In this document: one piece after another, positions 49,588 to 59,472 of the stretch
Layout of the letters: each line of letters begins with the position of its first letter
Position numbering within the stretch: the stretch's first letter is position 1
From: Ornithinicoccus hortensis
Lineage (GTDB): Bacteria > Actinomycetota > Actinomycetes > Actinomycetales > Dermatophilaceae
Direction of reading: 5' to 3'
Length of the DNA stretch: 64,000 nt
NCBI RefSeq assembly: GCF_006716185.1
Contig: NZ_VFOP01000001.1
Coordinates: forward strand, 1,798,001-1,862,000
Program-made: the position numbers and the translations under genes
Notes under the pieces: model-generated
The model's input: the letters and a program-made list of their open reading frames with translations, nothing else
Database searches by the model: none
Told to the model about the DNA's origin: nothing

Positions 49588-50724
49588 ATGATGACGACCG
49601 AGACCACCACCGAGACCGTGGGCGCCGAGTCCGCCGGGGACGCCCTGGCCGGGTCCACCTCCGGGGCCTCGCTGGCCCGCACCACGGCCCGCTCCGCCGA
49701 GATCGAGCGGCAGATCGACGTCGACCCCTCGGGCTTCCGGGTGCTCACCGGCGACCGGCCCACCGGCAACTTGCACCTGGGTCACTACTTCGGCACGCTG
49801 CGCAACCGGGTCCTGCTGCAACGCAAGGGCGTGGAGACCTTCATCCTGGTGGCCGACTACCAGGTGATCACCGACCGGGACGGCGTCGGCGCGATCCGGG
49901 AGCGGGTGCTCTCGCTGCTGGCCGACTACCTGGCCGTCGGGCTGGACCCGGAGGCCACCACGATCTTCACCCACTCCTCGATCCCGGCGCTCAACCAGCT
50001 GATGCTGCCCTTCCTGTCCCTGGTGACCGATGCCGAACTGCGTCGCAACCCGACGGTGAAGGCCGAGTTCGAGGCGACCGGGGGCCGCCCGATGTCCGGC
50101 CTGCTGCTGACCTACCCGGTCCACCAGGCGGCCGACATCCTGTTCTGCAAGGCCAACCTGGTCCCGGTCGGCAAGGACCAGCTGCCGCACCTGGAGCAGG
50201 CCCGGGTGGTCGCGCGCCGGTTCGACGAGCGCTACGGCCGGGCCGTCCCGGACGCACCGGTCTTCCCCGCGCCGGAGGCGCTGCTGTCCCAGGCGGCGAA
50301 CCTGCTCGGCACCGACGGGCAGAAGATGAGCAAGTCCAAGGGCAACACGATCGAGCTCGGGATGGACGCCGACGCCACCGCCAAGGCGCTCAAGAAGGCG
50401 GTCACCGACGCGGACCGGCACATCACCTACGACCCGGAGAACCGGCCCGAGGTCGCCAACCTGCTCCTACTGGCCGGGCTGGCCTCCGACCGCGACCCGG
50501 CGCAGATCGCGGAGGAGATCGGGGACGGCGGCGGCGGCACCCTGAAGAAGGTGGTCACCGAGGCGGTCAACGAGCACTTCGCCCCGATCCGGGCCCGCCG
50601 AGCCGAGCTGGCCGCGGACGAGGCCTACCTCCGCGAGGTGCTGGCCCGGGGCAACGCGCGCGCCACCGAGATCGCCGAGGCGACGCTCGACGAGGTGCGC
50701 ACCGCCATGCAGATGCAGTACTGA
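49588..50724 (+). CDS. trpS: Tryptophanyl-tRNA synthetase
   Basis: 378 residues from ATG 49588. Class I synthetase: HIGH-type motif NLHLGH near 61-66 in GDRPTGNLHLGHYFG, GRPMSGLLLTYPVHQAADIL, and KMSKSKGN near 246-253. It has a ~45-residue Thr/Ala-rich N-terminal extension. It is controlled by the attenuator and Trp-Trp leader upstream. In Streptomyces coelicolor an auxiliary, indolmycin-resistant TrpRS is known to be regulated by ribosome-mediated attenuation. Whether this is the housekeeping or an auxiliary enzyme cannot be told from one window. Confidence 0.95.
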   Translation: MMTTETTTETVGAESAGDALAGSTSGASLARTTARSAEIERQIDVDPSGFRVLTGDRPTGNLHLGHYFGTLRNRVLLQRKGVETFILVADYQVITDRDGVGAIRERVLSLLADYLAVGLDPEATTIFTHSSIPALNQLMLPFLSLVTDAELRRNPTVKAEFEATGGRPMSGLLLTYPVHQAADILFCKANLVPVGKDQLPHLEQARVVARRFDERYGRAVPDAPVFPAPEALLSQAANLLGTDGQKMSKSKGNTIELGMDADATAKALKKAVTDADRHITYDPENRPEVANLLLLAGLASDRDPAQIAEEIGDGGGGTLKKVVTEAVNEHFAPIRARRAELAADEAYLREVLARGNARATEIAEATLDEVRTAMQMQY

Positions 50725-50737
50725 GGGGAGCGGACCC

Positions 50738-51868
50738 ATGCGGGTGGTCCTCGCCACCGGTCCGTATGCCGGGGTGCCGGGGGTGGTGGAAGCCGCCCAC
50801 CAGCTCGCTCGGGGCTGGTCCGGCCAGGCGCCGCACGACCAGGTGCTGGCGTGCCCGTTGTCCGACGGGGGCACCGGGTTCGTCGAGGCGCTGGCGCACG
50901 GGCTGGGCGTGCAGCCCGCGCCGCTGGTCGTCACCGGTCCCGACGGGCGACAGGTCCCGGCCGAGGTGCTGGTGGCCGAGCTGGACGGGCGACGCACCGC
51001 CTACCTGGAGGCAGGACAGGCGGCCGGCCGGCACCTGGTGGGCGAGGCCGCGCTGGCCGACCCGACCGCGCTGACCAGCCGCGGGGTCGGCGAGCTGCTC
51101 CGCGCGGCGGTGGACACCGGGGCGGACCGGATCGTGCTCGGCGTCGGCGACCTGGCCAGCCACGACGGCGGCCGGGGGATGCTGGAGGCGCTCGGGGCCG
51201 GGGAGGACCTCGGCAACCTGCCGGCCGTGCGGGCCGGTCTCACCGGGACGACCCTCGTGCTCGCCGCGGCCGTCGACCTGCCGCTGCTCGGCTTCCACGG
51301 TGCTAGCGCTGCGCTGGGGACCGACCACGGCGTCCCCGACCCCGTCACCCAGTCCCTGGAGCAGCGGATGGGCCGGCTGACCGAGGTGGTCGGCCAGCTG
51401 CTGCCGCCGCGCCGCGACCTGTTGTCCGGCAGCCGGATCCGTCCCGAGCGGGAGGCAGGTGCCGGCGCGGGCGGGGGAGTCGGGTGGGCGACCCTGCTCC
51501 TCGGCGGCACCCACGTGCCCGGTGCCGCCTTCGTCATGCAGGAGCTGGGGCTGCCCGACCTCCTGCCCGGCGCCCTCGTGGTGACCGGCGCGACGGCATA
51601 CGACTGGCAGAGCATCCGCGACGGCGTCATCGCCGAGGTGGCCCGGGCCGCCCTCGGGTATGCCGCACCGACCGTCGTCCTCGCGGAGCGGGTGGGCGTG
51701 GGGCGTCGGGAGGGGATGTCCCTCGGGATCTCGGGCAGTTATGCGCTCGCCGACGGCGAGGACCTCCCGGCGCTCGCCGCCCGGGTGGCCCGCACGTGGT
51801 CCCCGCCGCCCCCGCCGCCCACGCCGCCGGCGACACCGGGCTCCCCGGGAGCGGGGCCGCAGGCGTAG
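50738..51868 (+). CDS. Glycerate kinase-family protein
   Basis: 376 residues, GGGGAG ribosome site, 13 nt after trpS. Glycerate kinase type I fold: ACPLSDGGTGFVEAL, the central ALTSRGVGELLRAA and LGVGDLASHDGGRGMLEALG, and a C-terminal VVTGATAYDWQS. It would phosphorylate glycerate. The canonical GSATNDGG loop is altered to LASHDGG, so the substrate may differ. The C-terminus is a Pro-rich tail (PPPPPPTPP). Probably co-transcribed with trpS. Confidence 0.82.
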   Translation: MRVVLATGPYAGVPGVVEAAHQLARGWSGQAPHDQVLACPLSDGGTGFVEALAHGLGVQPAPLVVTGPDGRQVPAEVLVAELDGRRTAYLEAGQAAGRHLVGEAALADPTALTSRGVGELLRAAVDTGADRIVLGVGDLASHDGGRGMLEALGAGEDLGNLPAVRAGLTGTTLVLAAAVDLPLLGFHGASAALGTDHGVPDPVTQSLEQRMGRLTEVVGQLLPPRRDLLSGSRIRPEREAGAGAGGGVGWATLLLGGTHVPGAAFVMQELGLPDLLPGALVVTGATAYDWQSIRDGVIAEVARAALGYAAPTVVLAERVGVGRREGMSLGISGSYALADGEDLPALAARVARTWSPPPPPPTPPATPGSPGAGPQA

Positions 51869-51950
51869 CCTGGGGACCAGGGACGGAACAAAGCGACGTC
51901 CACGCGGCGTTGGATCCCGTGAGCAGCACCACCGAGAGGAAGAGACAGCG

Positions 51951-52328
51951 ATGAGCCTTCAGGACACGCAGGGCAGCCCGGCCACCACCGAGACCACGCC
52001 GGCGCACGGGGTGGTCCTCACCGACGTCGCCGCCGGCAAGGTCAAGAGCCTGCTGGAGCAGGAGGGACGGGACGACCTGCGCCTGCGCATCGGGGTGCAG
52101 CCCGGCGGCTGCTCCGGCCTGATCTACCAGCTCTACTTCGACGAGCGCACCCTCGACGGCGACCTGGTCGAGGACTTCGCCGGCGTCGAGGTCGTCGTCG
52201 ACCGGATGAGCGCCCCCTACCTGGACGGTGCGACGATCGACTTCGCCGACACCATCGAGAAGCAGGGCTTCACCATCGACAACCCCAACGCGGGCGGTTC
52301 GTGCGCCTGCGGTGACAGTTTCAGCTGA
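51951..52328 (+). CDS. erpA: A-type iron-sulfur cluster carrier (ErpA/IscA family)
   Basis: 125 residues from ATG 51951, with a ribosome site in GAGAGGAAGAG. The HesB/IscA fold carries the three conserved Cys: C54 in PGGCSGLIYQLYF and C118/C120 in GGSCACGDSF. It delivers Fe-S clusters to apo-proteins such as LipA and the Rieske protein encoded in this window. Confidence 0.93.
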   Translation: MSLQDTQGSPATTETTPAHGVVLTDVAAGKVKSLLEQEGRDDLRLRIGVQPGGCSGLIYQLYFDERTLDGDLVEDFAGVEVVVDRMSAPYLDGATIDFADTIEKQGFTIDNPNAGGSCACGDSFS

Positions 52329-52357
52329 ACCACCCCCGCCACGCGCGACACCCCGTC

Positions 52358-52418
52358 GAACACCCCGGCAGGGCCCGGCCCCGGACACGTCCGGACCGGC
52401 ACCCGAGCCGGGGTGTTC
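52358..52418 (+). terminator. Long cruciform-like terminator after erpA
   Basis: GAACACCCCGGC (52358-52369) pairs with GCCGGGGTGTTC (52407-52418) around a loop holding a second hairpin (CCGGACACGTCCGG). Strong structure without a T-tract. Confidence 0.6.
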
Positions 52419-52440
52419 GGCCGTCCGGGGGCCGTGGCGG

Positions 52441-52446
52441 TAGGTT
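52441..52446 (+). promoter_or_regulatory. -10 TAGGTT of the PfkB kinase gene (leaderless)
   Basis: TAGGTT, 6 nt, GTG 52453. Confidence 0.5.
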
Positions 52447-52452
52447 GCCGGG

Positions 52453-53436
52453 GTGAAGATCGCCGTCTGCGGGTCCATCGCGACCGACCACCTGATGACC
52501 TACCAGGGTCGGTTCACCGACTCCCTGATCCCCGATGCGCTGGACAAGATCTCGTTGTCCTTCCTGGTGGAGGACCTGCAGGTGCGTCGCGGGGGGATCG
52601 GGGCCAACATCAGCTTCGGGATGGCCAAGCTCGGCCACCGGCCGATCCTGGTCGGCTCGGTGGGGGAGGACTTCGGGTCCTACCGGTCATGGCTGGAGCG
52701 GCACGGGGTCGACTGCAGCCACGTGCACGTCTCGGAGACCCGGCACACCGCCCGCTTCGTGTGCACGACGGATACCGAGATGGCCCAGATCGCCACCTTC
52801 TACGCCGGTGCGATGAGCGAGGCCCGGGAGATCGAGCTCGGCCCGATCGTCGACGCCGTCGGCGGCCTCGACCTGGTCGTGGTCAGCCCCGACGATCCCG
52901 AGGCGATGCTGCGCCACTGCGCCGAGTGCCGGAGCCGGGGCCTGCGCTTCGTGTCCGACCCCTCCCAACAGCTGGCGTTCATGGACGGCGACTCGATCCG
53001 GCGGCTGGTCGACGGGGCGTACTACCTGGTCACCAACGAGTACGAGGCCGCGCTCACCGAGCAGAAGACCGGCTGGTCCGCCGAGGAGATCCTGGACCGG
53101 GTCAGCTACCGGGTGATCACGCACGGCAGGGACGGCGCGTCGATCCACGCCAAGGGGCAGGACAGCATCCACGTGCCGATCGCCAAGCCGGTGGAGCGGG
53201 TCGACCCGACCGGGGTCGGTGACGCCTTCCGCGCCGGCTTCCTGACCGGGTTGGCCTGGGAGCTCGACCACGAACGGTCCGCCCAGATCGGTTCGATGCT
53301 GGCCGGCTGTGTGCTGGAGACGGTCGGCACCCAGGAGTACGACTTCAGCCGGGCCCAGTTCCTCGACCGCTTCGGCACCGCCTACGGCCAGGCCGCCGCC
53401 GACGAGGTCGCCCCGCACCTGGGCCTGGCGGGCTGA
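52453..53436 (+). CDS. PfkB-family carbohydrate/nucleoside kinase
   Basis: 327 residues from GTG 52453. Ribokinase fold: RRGGIGANISFGMAKLGH is PfkB motif 1, and DPTGVGDAFRAGFLTGL is motif 2 with the anion hole and catalytic Asp. The N-terminal block CGSIATDHLMTYQGRFTD resembles the actinobacterial adenosine-kinase-like subgroup, which is why adenosine is the likeliest substrate; a sugar cannot be excluded. Confidence 0.88.
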   Translation: MKIAVCGSIATDHLMTYQGRFTDSLIPDALDKISLSFLVEDLQVRRGGIGANISFGMAKLGHRPILVGSVGEDFGSYRSWLERHGVDCSHVHVSETRHTARFVCTTDTEMAQIATFYAGAMSEAREIELGPIVDAVGGLDLVVVSPDDPEAMLRHCAECRSRGLRFVSDPSQQLAFMDGDSIRRLVDGAYYLVTNEYEAALTEQKTGWSAEEILDRVSYRVITHGRDGASIHAKGQDSIHVPIAKPVERVDPTGVGDAFRAGFLTGLAWELDHERSAQIGSMLAGCVLETVGTQEYDFSRAQFLDRFGTAYGQAAADEVAPHLGLAG

Positions 53437-53486
53437 GGCCGGCGCCCGGCCCGCAGCCACCAGTTCCCTACCGCGCACGACGCCGT

Positions 53487-54191
53487 ATGCCGACCGAGCC
53501 ACCACCCACCGAGTGGGCGCTGAGCCTGGCCCAGGTGGTCCCCGGCGAGGACCTGGCCGGGGTGGGTGCCGACCTGGAGCCGGGCACCGTGCTGGCGGCG
53601 TACCGGATCGGCCTGTTCCCGATGGGACTGGGGGAGGGCGGCACCGACCCGATCGGCTGGTGGTCCCCGGACCCCCGGGGCGTCCTGCTGCCGGGCGACC
53701 TGCACGTGAGCCGGTCCCTGCGGCGGTCGCTGCCCCGTTTCGAGGTCCGGGTCGACACCGCCTTCGAGGAGGTGGTCCGGCGCTGTGCCGACCCGTCGCG
53801 GGACGGCCGGTGGATCACCCCGGCCATCGCGACGGCATACGGACGACTGCACCGGCTCGGCTGGGCGCACTCGGTCGAGACCTGGCAGGCCGGCTGCCTG
53901 GTCGGCGGGCTCTACGGGTTGGCGATCAACGGGCTGTTCGCCGGAGAATCGATGTTCCACACCGTCACCGACGCCTCGAAGGCCGCCCTCGTCGGGCTCG
54001 TGGAGCTACTCGGTGACGGCGGGCAACCGGGTCTGCCCCGGTGGATGGTCGACGTCCAGTGGCGCACCGAGCACCTGGCGACGCTCGGGATCCGGGAGCT
54101 GCCGCGGGAGCGCTACCTGGAGTTGCTCGGGCACGTCCTGCGGCAACCCGCCCCCGACGCGTGGAGCCACCGCGACGCGGGGTCACCCTGA
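53487..54191 (+). CDS. aat: Leucyl/phenylalanyl-tRNA--protein transferase
   Basis: 234 residues from ATG 53487. Adds Leu/Phe from aminoacyl-tRNA to proteins with N-terminal Lys/Arg, marking them for ClpS/ClpAP-type degradation. Family blocks: AYRIGLFPMGLGE, GWWSPDPRGVLLPGDLHVSRSL, WITPAIATAYGRLHRLGWAHSVE and NGLFAGESMFHTVTDASK. Full length. Confidence 0.93.
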   Translation: MPTEPPPTEWALSLAQVVPGEDLAGVGADLEPGTVLAAYRIGLFPMGLGEGGTDPIGWWSPDPRGVLLPGDLHVSRSLRRSLPRFEVRVDTAFEEVVRRCADPSRDGRWITPAIATAYGRLHRLGWAHSVETWQAGCLVGGLYGLAINGLFAGESMFHTVTDASKAALVGLVELLGDGGQPGLPRWMVDVQWRTEHLATLGIRELPRERYLELLGHVLRQPAPDAWSHRDAGSP

Positions 54192-54246
54192 CCACACGGG
54201 ACACAGGGGAAGGGGTAGAGTTCCGTTGTCATGATCAGGCCGGACT

Positions 54247-55146
54247 GTGAGGTGCGCATTGCGACGGCGAATTGAGCCCCGAGACCACAGGGGGGCGCGC
54301 AAGGCGACGCTGGTCGCCGGAGCCCTGGCGGCGACGCTGCTGTTGTCCGGGTGCGGGGCCGAGTTCCGCCGTGGCTACATGCCCGAGCCGGTCACCGAGC
54401 ACGCGACGCAGGTCATGCACTTCTGGAACTGGACCTGGATCGCCGCCCTCGCGATGGGCCTGCTGGTCTGGGGTCTGATCCTGTGGTGCATGGTGGCCTA
54501 CCGGCGCCGCAAGAACGACAACGGCGAGCTGCCGCCGCAGATCCGCTACAACGTCCCGTTGGAGATCCTCTACACGGTCGTCCCCGTGATCATGGTGGGC
54601 GTGCTCTTCGGCAAGACCGTGGAGCTGCAGAACGAGATGCTGGACACCGACCGCCCGGCCGACGTGACGGTCAACGTGATCGGCAAGAAGTGGTCCTGGG
54701 ACTTCAACTACGTGAACGAGAACGTCTACATCGCCGGCACCCAGGCGGTCGACCTCCGCAAGGGTGAGGAGGGGATCCCGGACACGCTGCCGCACCTGGT
54801 GCTGCCGATCGACTCCCGCGTCGAGTTCGTGCTGACCTCCCGCGATGTCATCCACTCCTTCTGGGTGCCCCAGTTCCTGACCAAGATGGACATGCTCCCC
54901 GGGCAGGTGAACACCTTCCAGGTGGTCACCACCGAGGAGGGCGAGTTCATGGGCAAGTGCGCCGAGCTCTGCGGTGCCTACCACTCGGAGATGTTGTTCA
55001 TGGTCGACGTGGTCTCCCAGGAGGAGTACGACCAGCACATCGCCGACCTCGAGGCCGCCGGCAACACCGGCCAGCTCGACAACACGCTCAACCAGTACGA
55101 CTTCCACGACGGACAGGAACTCGACTACGAGGAGGGCACGGACTGA
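54247..55146 (+). CDS. ctaC: Cytochrome c oxidase subunit II (lipoprotein)
   Basis: 299 residues if GTG 54247 is used; TTG 54259, which has GAGGTG just ahead, is an alternative. Signal peptide with lipobox LLLSGC, two membrane helices ([20 protein letters not shown] and [18 protein letters not shown]), then the periplasmic CuA domain with the first His in [10 protein letters not shown] and [12 protein letters not shown] supplying Cys/Cys/His/Met ligands. Part of the aa3 oxidase. One-base overlap with ctaD. Confidence 0.95.
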   Translation: MRCALRRRIEPRDHRGARKATLVAGALAATLLLSGCGAEFRRGYMPEPVTEHATQVMHFWNWTWIAALAMGLLVWGLILWCMVAYRRRKNDNGELPPQIRYNVPLEILYTVVPVIMVGVLFGKTVELQNEMLDTDRPADVTVNVIGKKWSWDFNYVNENVYIAGTQAVDLRKGEEGIPDTLPHLVLPIDSRVEFVLTSRDVIHSFWVPQFLTKMDMLPGQVNTFQVVTTEEGEFMGKCAELCGAYHSEMLFMVDVVSQEEYDQHIADLEAAGNTGQLDNTLNQYDFHDGQELDYEEGTD

Positions 55147-56945
55147 TGGCTATCGTCACCGGCGAGCGTCCGGACACACTGTCGGCCCCACAACCGGCGG
55201 CACCGCGCCGCGACCTGGGTCGGCTCTTCGTCAAGGTCATCACGACCACCGACCACAAGGTGATCGGCAACCTCTACTTCGCGACCTCCGTCATCTTCTT
55301 CATGCTCGGTGGCCTGATGGCACTGGTCATCCGCGCCGAGCTGTTCACCCCTGGCCTGCAGGTCGTGGACAACCCCGAGCAGTTCAACCAGATGTTCACC
55401 ATGCACGGCACGATCATGCTGTTGCTGTTCGCGACCCCGCTGTTCGCCGGTTTCGCCAACGCGCTGATGCCGTTGCAGATCGGTGCCCCCGACGTCGCCT
55501 TCCCGCGGCTGAACATGTTCGCCTACTGGCTGTACCTGCTCGGCGGCCTGATCGTGATGGGCGGCTTCCTGGTGCCCGGCGGCGCCGCGGCGTTCGGCTG
55601 GTTCGCCTACCAGCCCCTGGCCGGCGCGATGCACAGCCCCGGGATGGGTGGGGACCTGTGGGTGATGGGCCTGGCGCTGACCGGATTCGGCACCATCCTG
55701 GGTGCGGTCAACTTCATCACCACGATCATCTGCATGCGCGCCCCCGGCATGACCATGTTCCGGATGTCGATGTTCACTTGGACCGTCCTGGTGACCTCGA
55801 TCCTGGTGCTGATGGTCTTCCCGGTGCTCGCGGCGGCCTTCTTCGGGATGGCGGCCGACCGGATCGTCGGCGCGCACATCTTCGACCCCGAGCACGCCGG
55901 CGCCATGCTGTGGCAGCACATGTTCTGGTTCTTCGGCCACCCCGAGGTCTACATCATCGCGCTGCCGTTCTTCGGCCTGATCTCCGAGATCGTCCCGACG
56001 TTCAGCCGCAAGCCGCTGTTCGGCTACAAGACGATGGTCTTCGCGGTCGTGGCGATCGCGGCCCTGTCGGTGAGCGTGTGGGCCCACCACATGTACGCCA
56101 CCGGTGCGGTGCTGCTGGAGTTCTTCGCGATCATGACGATGCTGATCGCGGTCCCGACCGGGCTGAAGTTCTTCAACTGGGTCGGCACCATGTGGCGCGG
56201 CAAGATCACCTTCGAGACCCCCATGGTGTGGTCGTTGGGCTTCCTGGTGACCTTCCTGTTCGGTGGCCTCACCGGCGTCATCCTGGCCAGCCCGGTCCTC
56301 GACTTCCACGTGACCGACTCCTACTTCGTCGTGGCGCACTTCCACTACGTGGTGTTCGGCACGGTCGTGTTCGCGATGTTCGCCGGCTTCTACTTCTGGT
56401 GGCCCAAGTTCACCGGTCACATGCTCAACGAGAAACTGGGCAAGCTGCACTTCTGGATGCTCTTCTTCGGGTTCCACGGCACCTTCCTGATCCAGCACTG
56501 GCTGGGCGTCGTCGGTATGCCGCGCCGCTACGCGGACTATCTGCCCGAGGACGGGTTCACCTGGATGAACCAGGTCTCCACCGTCTCCTCGTTCCTGCTG
56601 GGCGCCTCGATGCTGCCGTTCCTGCTGGCGGTCTGGAAGAGCTTCAAGACCCCCAAGGTCGAGGTGGACGACCCGTGGGGTTATGGAGGGTCCCTGGAGT
56701 GGGCCACCTCGTGCCCGCCGCCGCGGCACAACTTCGACCACATCCCGCGGATCCGTTCCGAGCGTCCGGCGTTCGACCTGCACCACCCGGCGGTCGCCAC
56801 GATGGAGTCGCCGGAGCCGGACAAGGGCGTCATGGAAGAACTGCTCGGCGGTCCCACGACCGACCCGGAGGGTCGCGTGGGCACACACAGCGGTGACGAG
56901 TCGGACCCGCAGGCCGGGCGCGACCAGGAAGGTGGCCAGCGGTGA
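55146..56945 (+). CDS. ctaD: Cytochrome c oxidase subunit I
   Basis: 599 residues, start ATG 55146 overlapping the ctaC stop. Twelve-helix heme a/a3-CuB subunit. Heme a His in [12 protein letters not shown]; CuB ligand and Tyr crosslink in [24 protein letters not shown]; and HFHYVVFG with heme a3 and a ligands. C-terminal tail ~100 residues, acidic and disordered. Reduces O2 and pumps protons. Confidence 0.97.
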   Translation: MAIVTGERPDTLSAPQPAAPRRDLGRLFVKVITTTDHKVIGNLYFATSVIFFMLGGLMALVIRAELFTPGLQVVDNPEQFNQMFTMHGTIMLLLFATPLFAGFANALMPLQIGAPDVAFPRLNMFAYWLYLLGGLIVMGGFLVPGGAAAFGWFAYQPLAGAMHSPGMGGDLWVMGLALTGFGTILGAVNFITTIICMRAPGMTMFRMSMFTWTVLVTSILVLMVFPVLAAAFFGMAADRIVGAHIFDPEHAGAMLWQHMFWFFGHPEVYIIALPFFGLISEIVPTFSRKPLFGYKTMVFAVVAIAALSVSVWAHHMYATGAVLLEFFAIMTMLIAVPTGLKFFNWVGTMWRGKITFETPMVWSLGFLVTFLFGGLTGVILASPVLDFHVTDSYFVVAHFHYVVFGTVVFAMFAGFYFWWPKFTGHMLNEKLGKLHFWMLFFGFHGTFLIQHWLGVVGMPRRYADYLPEDGFTWMNQVSTVSSFLLGASMLPFLLAVWKSFKTPKVEVDDPWGYGGSLEWATSCPPPRHNFDHIPRIRSERPAFDLHHPAVATMESPEPDKGVMEELLGGPTTDPEGRVGTHSGDESDPQAGRDQEGGQR

Positions 56946-57361
56946 GGGTCAAGACACTGTCGACCGAGTTCAAGACGTTCGCCCTGCTGGTGCCCTTCTT
57001 CGTCGTGGTCGCGGCCGTCTACGCCTACTTCACCGACCCGATGGAGTGGGTCGGGATCGTCGGGCTGTCGTTGACCGCCTGCCTGTGCGCGTTCATCGCC
57101 GGCTTCATCTGGTTGACCTCGCGCAAGGTCGACGACCGGCCCGAGGACAACGAACTCGGCGAGATCTCCGACGCGGCGACGGACAACTACGGCTTCTTCA
57201 GCCCCCACTCCTGGTGGCCGCTTTGGCTCGGACTGTCTAGTGCCGTGGTCTTCCTCGGCGTGGCCATCGGCTGGTGGTTGGTCATGATCGCCGCCCCGTT
57301 CATGGCCCTGGCCACCGTCGGCTGGACCTTCGAGTACTTCCGGGGCGAGAAGGCCGTCTGA
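56942..57361 (+). CDS. ctaF: Cytochrome c oxidase subunit IV (actinobacterial)
   Basis: 139 residues from GTG 56942, overlapping ctaD by 4 nt. Four predicted membrane helices ([72 protein letters not shown]). It matches the actinobacteria-specific small subunit of the aa3 oxidase in supercomplexes. Ends the ctaCDF operon. Confidence 0.92.
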   Translation: MRVKTLSTEFKTFALLVPFFVVVAAVYAYFTDPMEWVGIVGLSLTACLCAFIAGFIWLTSRKVDDRPEDNELGEISDAATDNYGFFSPHSWWPLWLGLSSAVVFLGVAIGWWLVMIAAPFMALATVGWTFEYFRGEKAV

Positions 57362-57385
57362 GCCCTCTGCAGCGCCCCTCCAGGT

Positions 57386-57418
57386 GAGACGCCCCTCCTG
57401 CAAAGGACGGGGCGTCTC
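57386..57418. terminator. Terminator between ctaF and the MFS gene
   Basis: GAGACGCCCC (57386-57395) pairs with GGGGCGTCTC (57409-57418) around a 13-nt loop. It lies between converging genes, so probably works in both directions. Confidence 0.85.
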
Positions 57419-57464
57419 CTGGTTGCTGTGCCCTCGTGCGTGCGCCGTATGCGTGCCCCCGGGC

Positions 57465-59018
57465 CTAGGGGTCCTGGGGAACGTGCCCGTCGCGCGGGGC
57501 GCCCGGTGGTGGCACCCCAGCAACGTCCGCTGCACTCCCTGCACCATCGGGTGGGGGTGGGGGCGAGAGCGTGAGGGCAGCAGCGGCCGAGGCAGTCGCC
57601 ACCACCTCGCCGGCAGTCGGCGTCACCGGTTGCCCTAGTTCTGCGGTGGGGGGCGGCACCGCAGCCGCGTAGGTGGTCGACAGCGCCCGGTAGGCGGGGG
57701 AGACGAGGGCGAGCAGCCCGACCACGACCATGATCAGGCCGGCGCCGAGGAAGACGAGGGCGATGCCCCGGGAGACCGGGGTGCCGGCGCCCACGAGCGG
57801 CTCGATGGCCAGCTGCCCGGACTCCGACCGCGCGAAGGGGATGATCCAGCGCGCGGCGATCGGGGCGATGAGGAAGGCGGTCAGCGGGGCCGCGGCGGTC
57901 TCCACGGCCATCGCGAACCCGAAGACCCGGCCCTGACGTTCCAGCGGGACCACCCGCTGGATGATGGTCTGCTCGGCCGCCTCGATGGCAGGGATCAGAC
58001 ACATGTAGAGGAAGATCCCCACCACGAAGAGCCAGGCCCACTCGCGGATGGTGAAGACGGCGCCCAGCGCGCCCATGGCGACGACGCACAGCAACATGGT
58101 GCGCACCGGTCGGGGCCCGAGACCGAACCTGGCGACCAGGCCGCCGCCGACGATGAACCCGAGCGAGGTGGCGCCGAGGACCAGCCCCCACACGGTGACG
58201 TCGAACATCTCCAGGCCGTAGGGATCCATCAGGGCCATGTAGACGCCACCGATGAAATTGTTGAAGGTCGAGAAGAAGATCAGCGCGAACAGTCCCGCGG
58301 ATGCCGCGATGAGCGCGATCGATCCCCGGATGGCGACCCTGCCCTGGTCGTCGGAGCCGGCCGCGGCGGGCTCGGGCTCCTGGGGCATCCGGATCGTCAG
58401 CAGGTGGACCAGCCCGATGCCCACGGCGGCGCAGGCGACCACCATGGTCCAGCCCATGCCGAGGTACCCGATGGCCAGTCCGGAGAGCACGCTGGTCGCG
58501 AGGAAGGTGATCCCCTGGGCCGTGCCGACCAGTCCGTTGGCGCGTGCCCGCTCGGCCTCCGGCACCAGGATGGTGACGCAGGTGGACAGGGCGATGTTGC
58601 GCATGTGCTCCACGACGGACCCGATCAGGATGAGCACCGCGAGCATCCAGAACCAGGGCTGCTGCAGGTCGGTCAGGGCGGCGCCGGGGACCCGGTGGTA
58701 GAAGACCGCGGCCACCACGAACAGGACCAGCGTGGTCACCGACGACAGTCTCATCACGGTGATCTTGCGGTGGTGGTCCACGACCGAGCCGAAGACGATG
58801 CTGCTCGCCGAGACGAACAGCATGTAGGCACCGCCGATCACGCCGGTGGCCAGCACCGATCTCGTCTCAAGATAGGCCCAGAAGGTCAGCGCGAACCACA
58901 GGAAGCTGGTCGTCAGCCCGGCGACGGCCGTGTTCACCAGCAGGTGGGTGAACGTGCGGCCGACCGGGGGGAGGTTCTTCACCATGCCAGTCTGACCGCT
59001 CACACCGACAAACCTCAT
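57465..59018 (-). CDS. MFS transporter with long Pro/Ala-rich cytosolic tail
   Basis: 517 residues from ATG 59016-59018 (ATG 58983-58985 is an alternative). Twelve predicted helices. LETRSVLATGVIGGAYMLFV and FGSVVDHHRKITVMRL form the loop 2-3 motif, and PEAERARANGLVGTAQGITF is typical of drug/macrolide-type efflux MFS proteins. The last ~75 residues are Pro/Ala/Val-rich and presumably cytosolic. Substrate unknown. It sits between the two respiratory gene clusters without an obvious functional tie. Confidence 0.85.
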   Translation of the reverse strand: MRFVGVSGQTGMVKNLPPVGRTFTHLLVNTAVAGLTTSFLWFALTFWAYLETRSVLATGVIGGAYMLFVSASSIVFGSVVDHHRKITVMRLSSVTTLVLFVVAAVFYHRVPGAALTDLQQPWFWMLAVLILIGSVVEHMRNIALSTCVTILVPEAERARANGLVGTAQGITFLATSVLSGLAIGYLGMGWTMVVACAAVGIGLVHLLTIRMPQEPEPAAAGSDDQGRVAIRGSIALIAASAGLFALIFFSTFNNFIGGVYMALMDPYGLEMFDVTVWGLVLGATSLGFIVGGGLVARFGLGPRPVRTMLLCVVAMGALGAVFTIREWAWLFVVGIFLYMCLIPAIEAAEQTIIQRVVPLERQGRVFGFAMAVETAAAPLTAFLIAPIAARWIIPFARSESGQLAIEPLVGAGTPVSRGIALVFLGAGLIMVVVGLLALVSPAYRALSTTYAAAVPPPTAELGQPVTPTAGEVVATASAAAALTLSPPPPPDGAGSAADVAGVPPPGAPRDGHVPQDP

Positions 59019-59063
59019 CGGAATTTGTTGCTGTGGGTCAGGGTCGGCGGGTGTCGGACCGGG

Positions 59064-59405
59064 TCAACCCCAGCCCAGTGCGTGCAGCCGGTCTTCCTCG
59101 ATGCCGAAGTGGTGGGCGATCTCGTGGACCACCGTGACGGCCACCTCCTCGATGACCTCCTGCCGGTCCCGGCACATCCGCAGGGTGGGTCCTCGGAAGA
59201 TGGTGATCCGGTCCGGCATGGTCCCGCCCCAGGACAGGTCGCGCTCGGTCAGCGGGGTGCCGTCGTAGACGCCCAAGAGCTCGGGGTCGTCGTCGGGCGG
59301 CTCGTCCTCGACGAAGAACACGACGTTGTCGAGCAGGTCCATCAACTCCGGTGGGACCTGGTCCAAGGCGTCACCGACGGCGTCCTCGAACTCCTCACGG
59401 GTCAT
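59064..59405 (-). CDS. Zincin-like metallopeptidase (MMP1 family)
   Basis: 113 residues from ATG 59403-59405; the frame stays open upstream to 59549 through an acidic Asp/Pro/Glu-rich stretch overlapping qcrB, so an upstream start is possible. The HExxH zinc motif is clear in VTVVHEIAHHFGIEEDRLHALG, with a downstream Asp/His as third ligand. Small secretionless metallopeptidases of this type are common downstream of qcrB in actinobacteria; substrate unknown. Confidence 0.85.
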   Translation of the reverse strand: MTREEFEDAVGDALDQVPPELMDLLDNVVFFVEDEPPDDDPELLGVYDGTPLTERDLSWGGTMPDRITIFRGPTLRMCRDRQEVIEEVAVTVVHEIAHHFGIEEDRLHALGWG

Positions 59406-59472
59406 CGACAGCGGGTCGTCCGGGTCCTCCGGGTCCTCGGGGCCGTGCCGGTGCGGTTCGTGCGGGGTTTGC

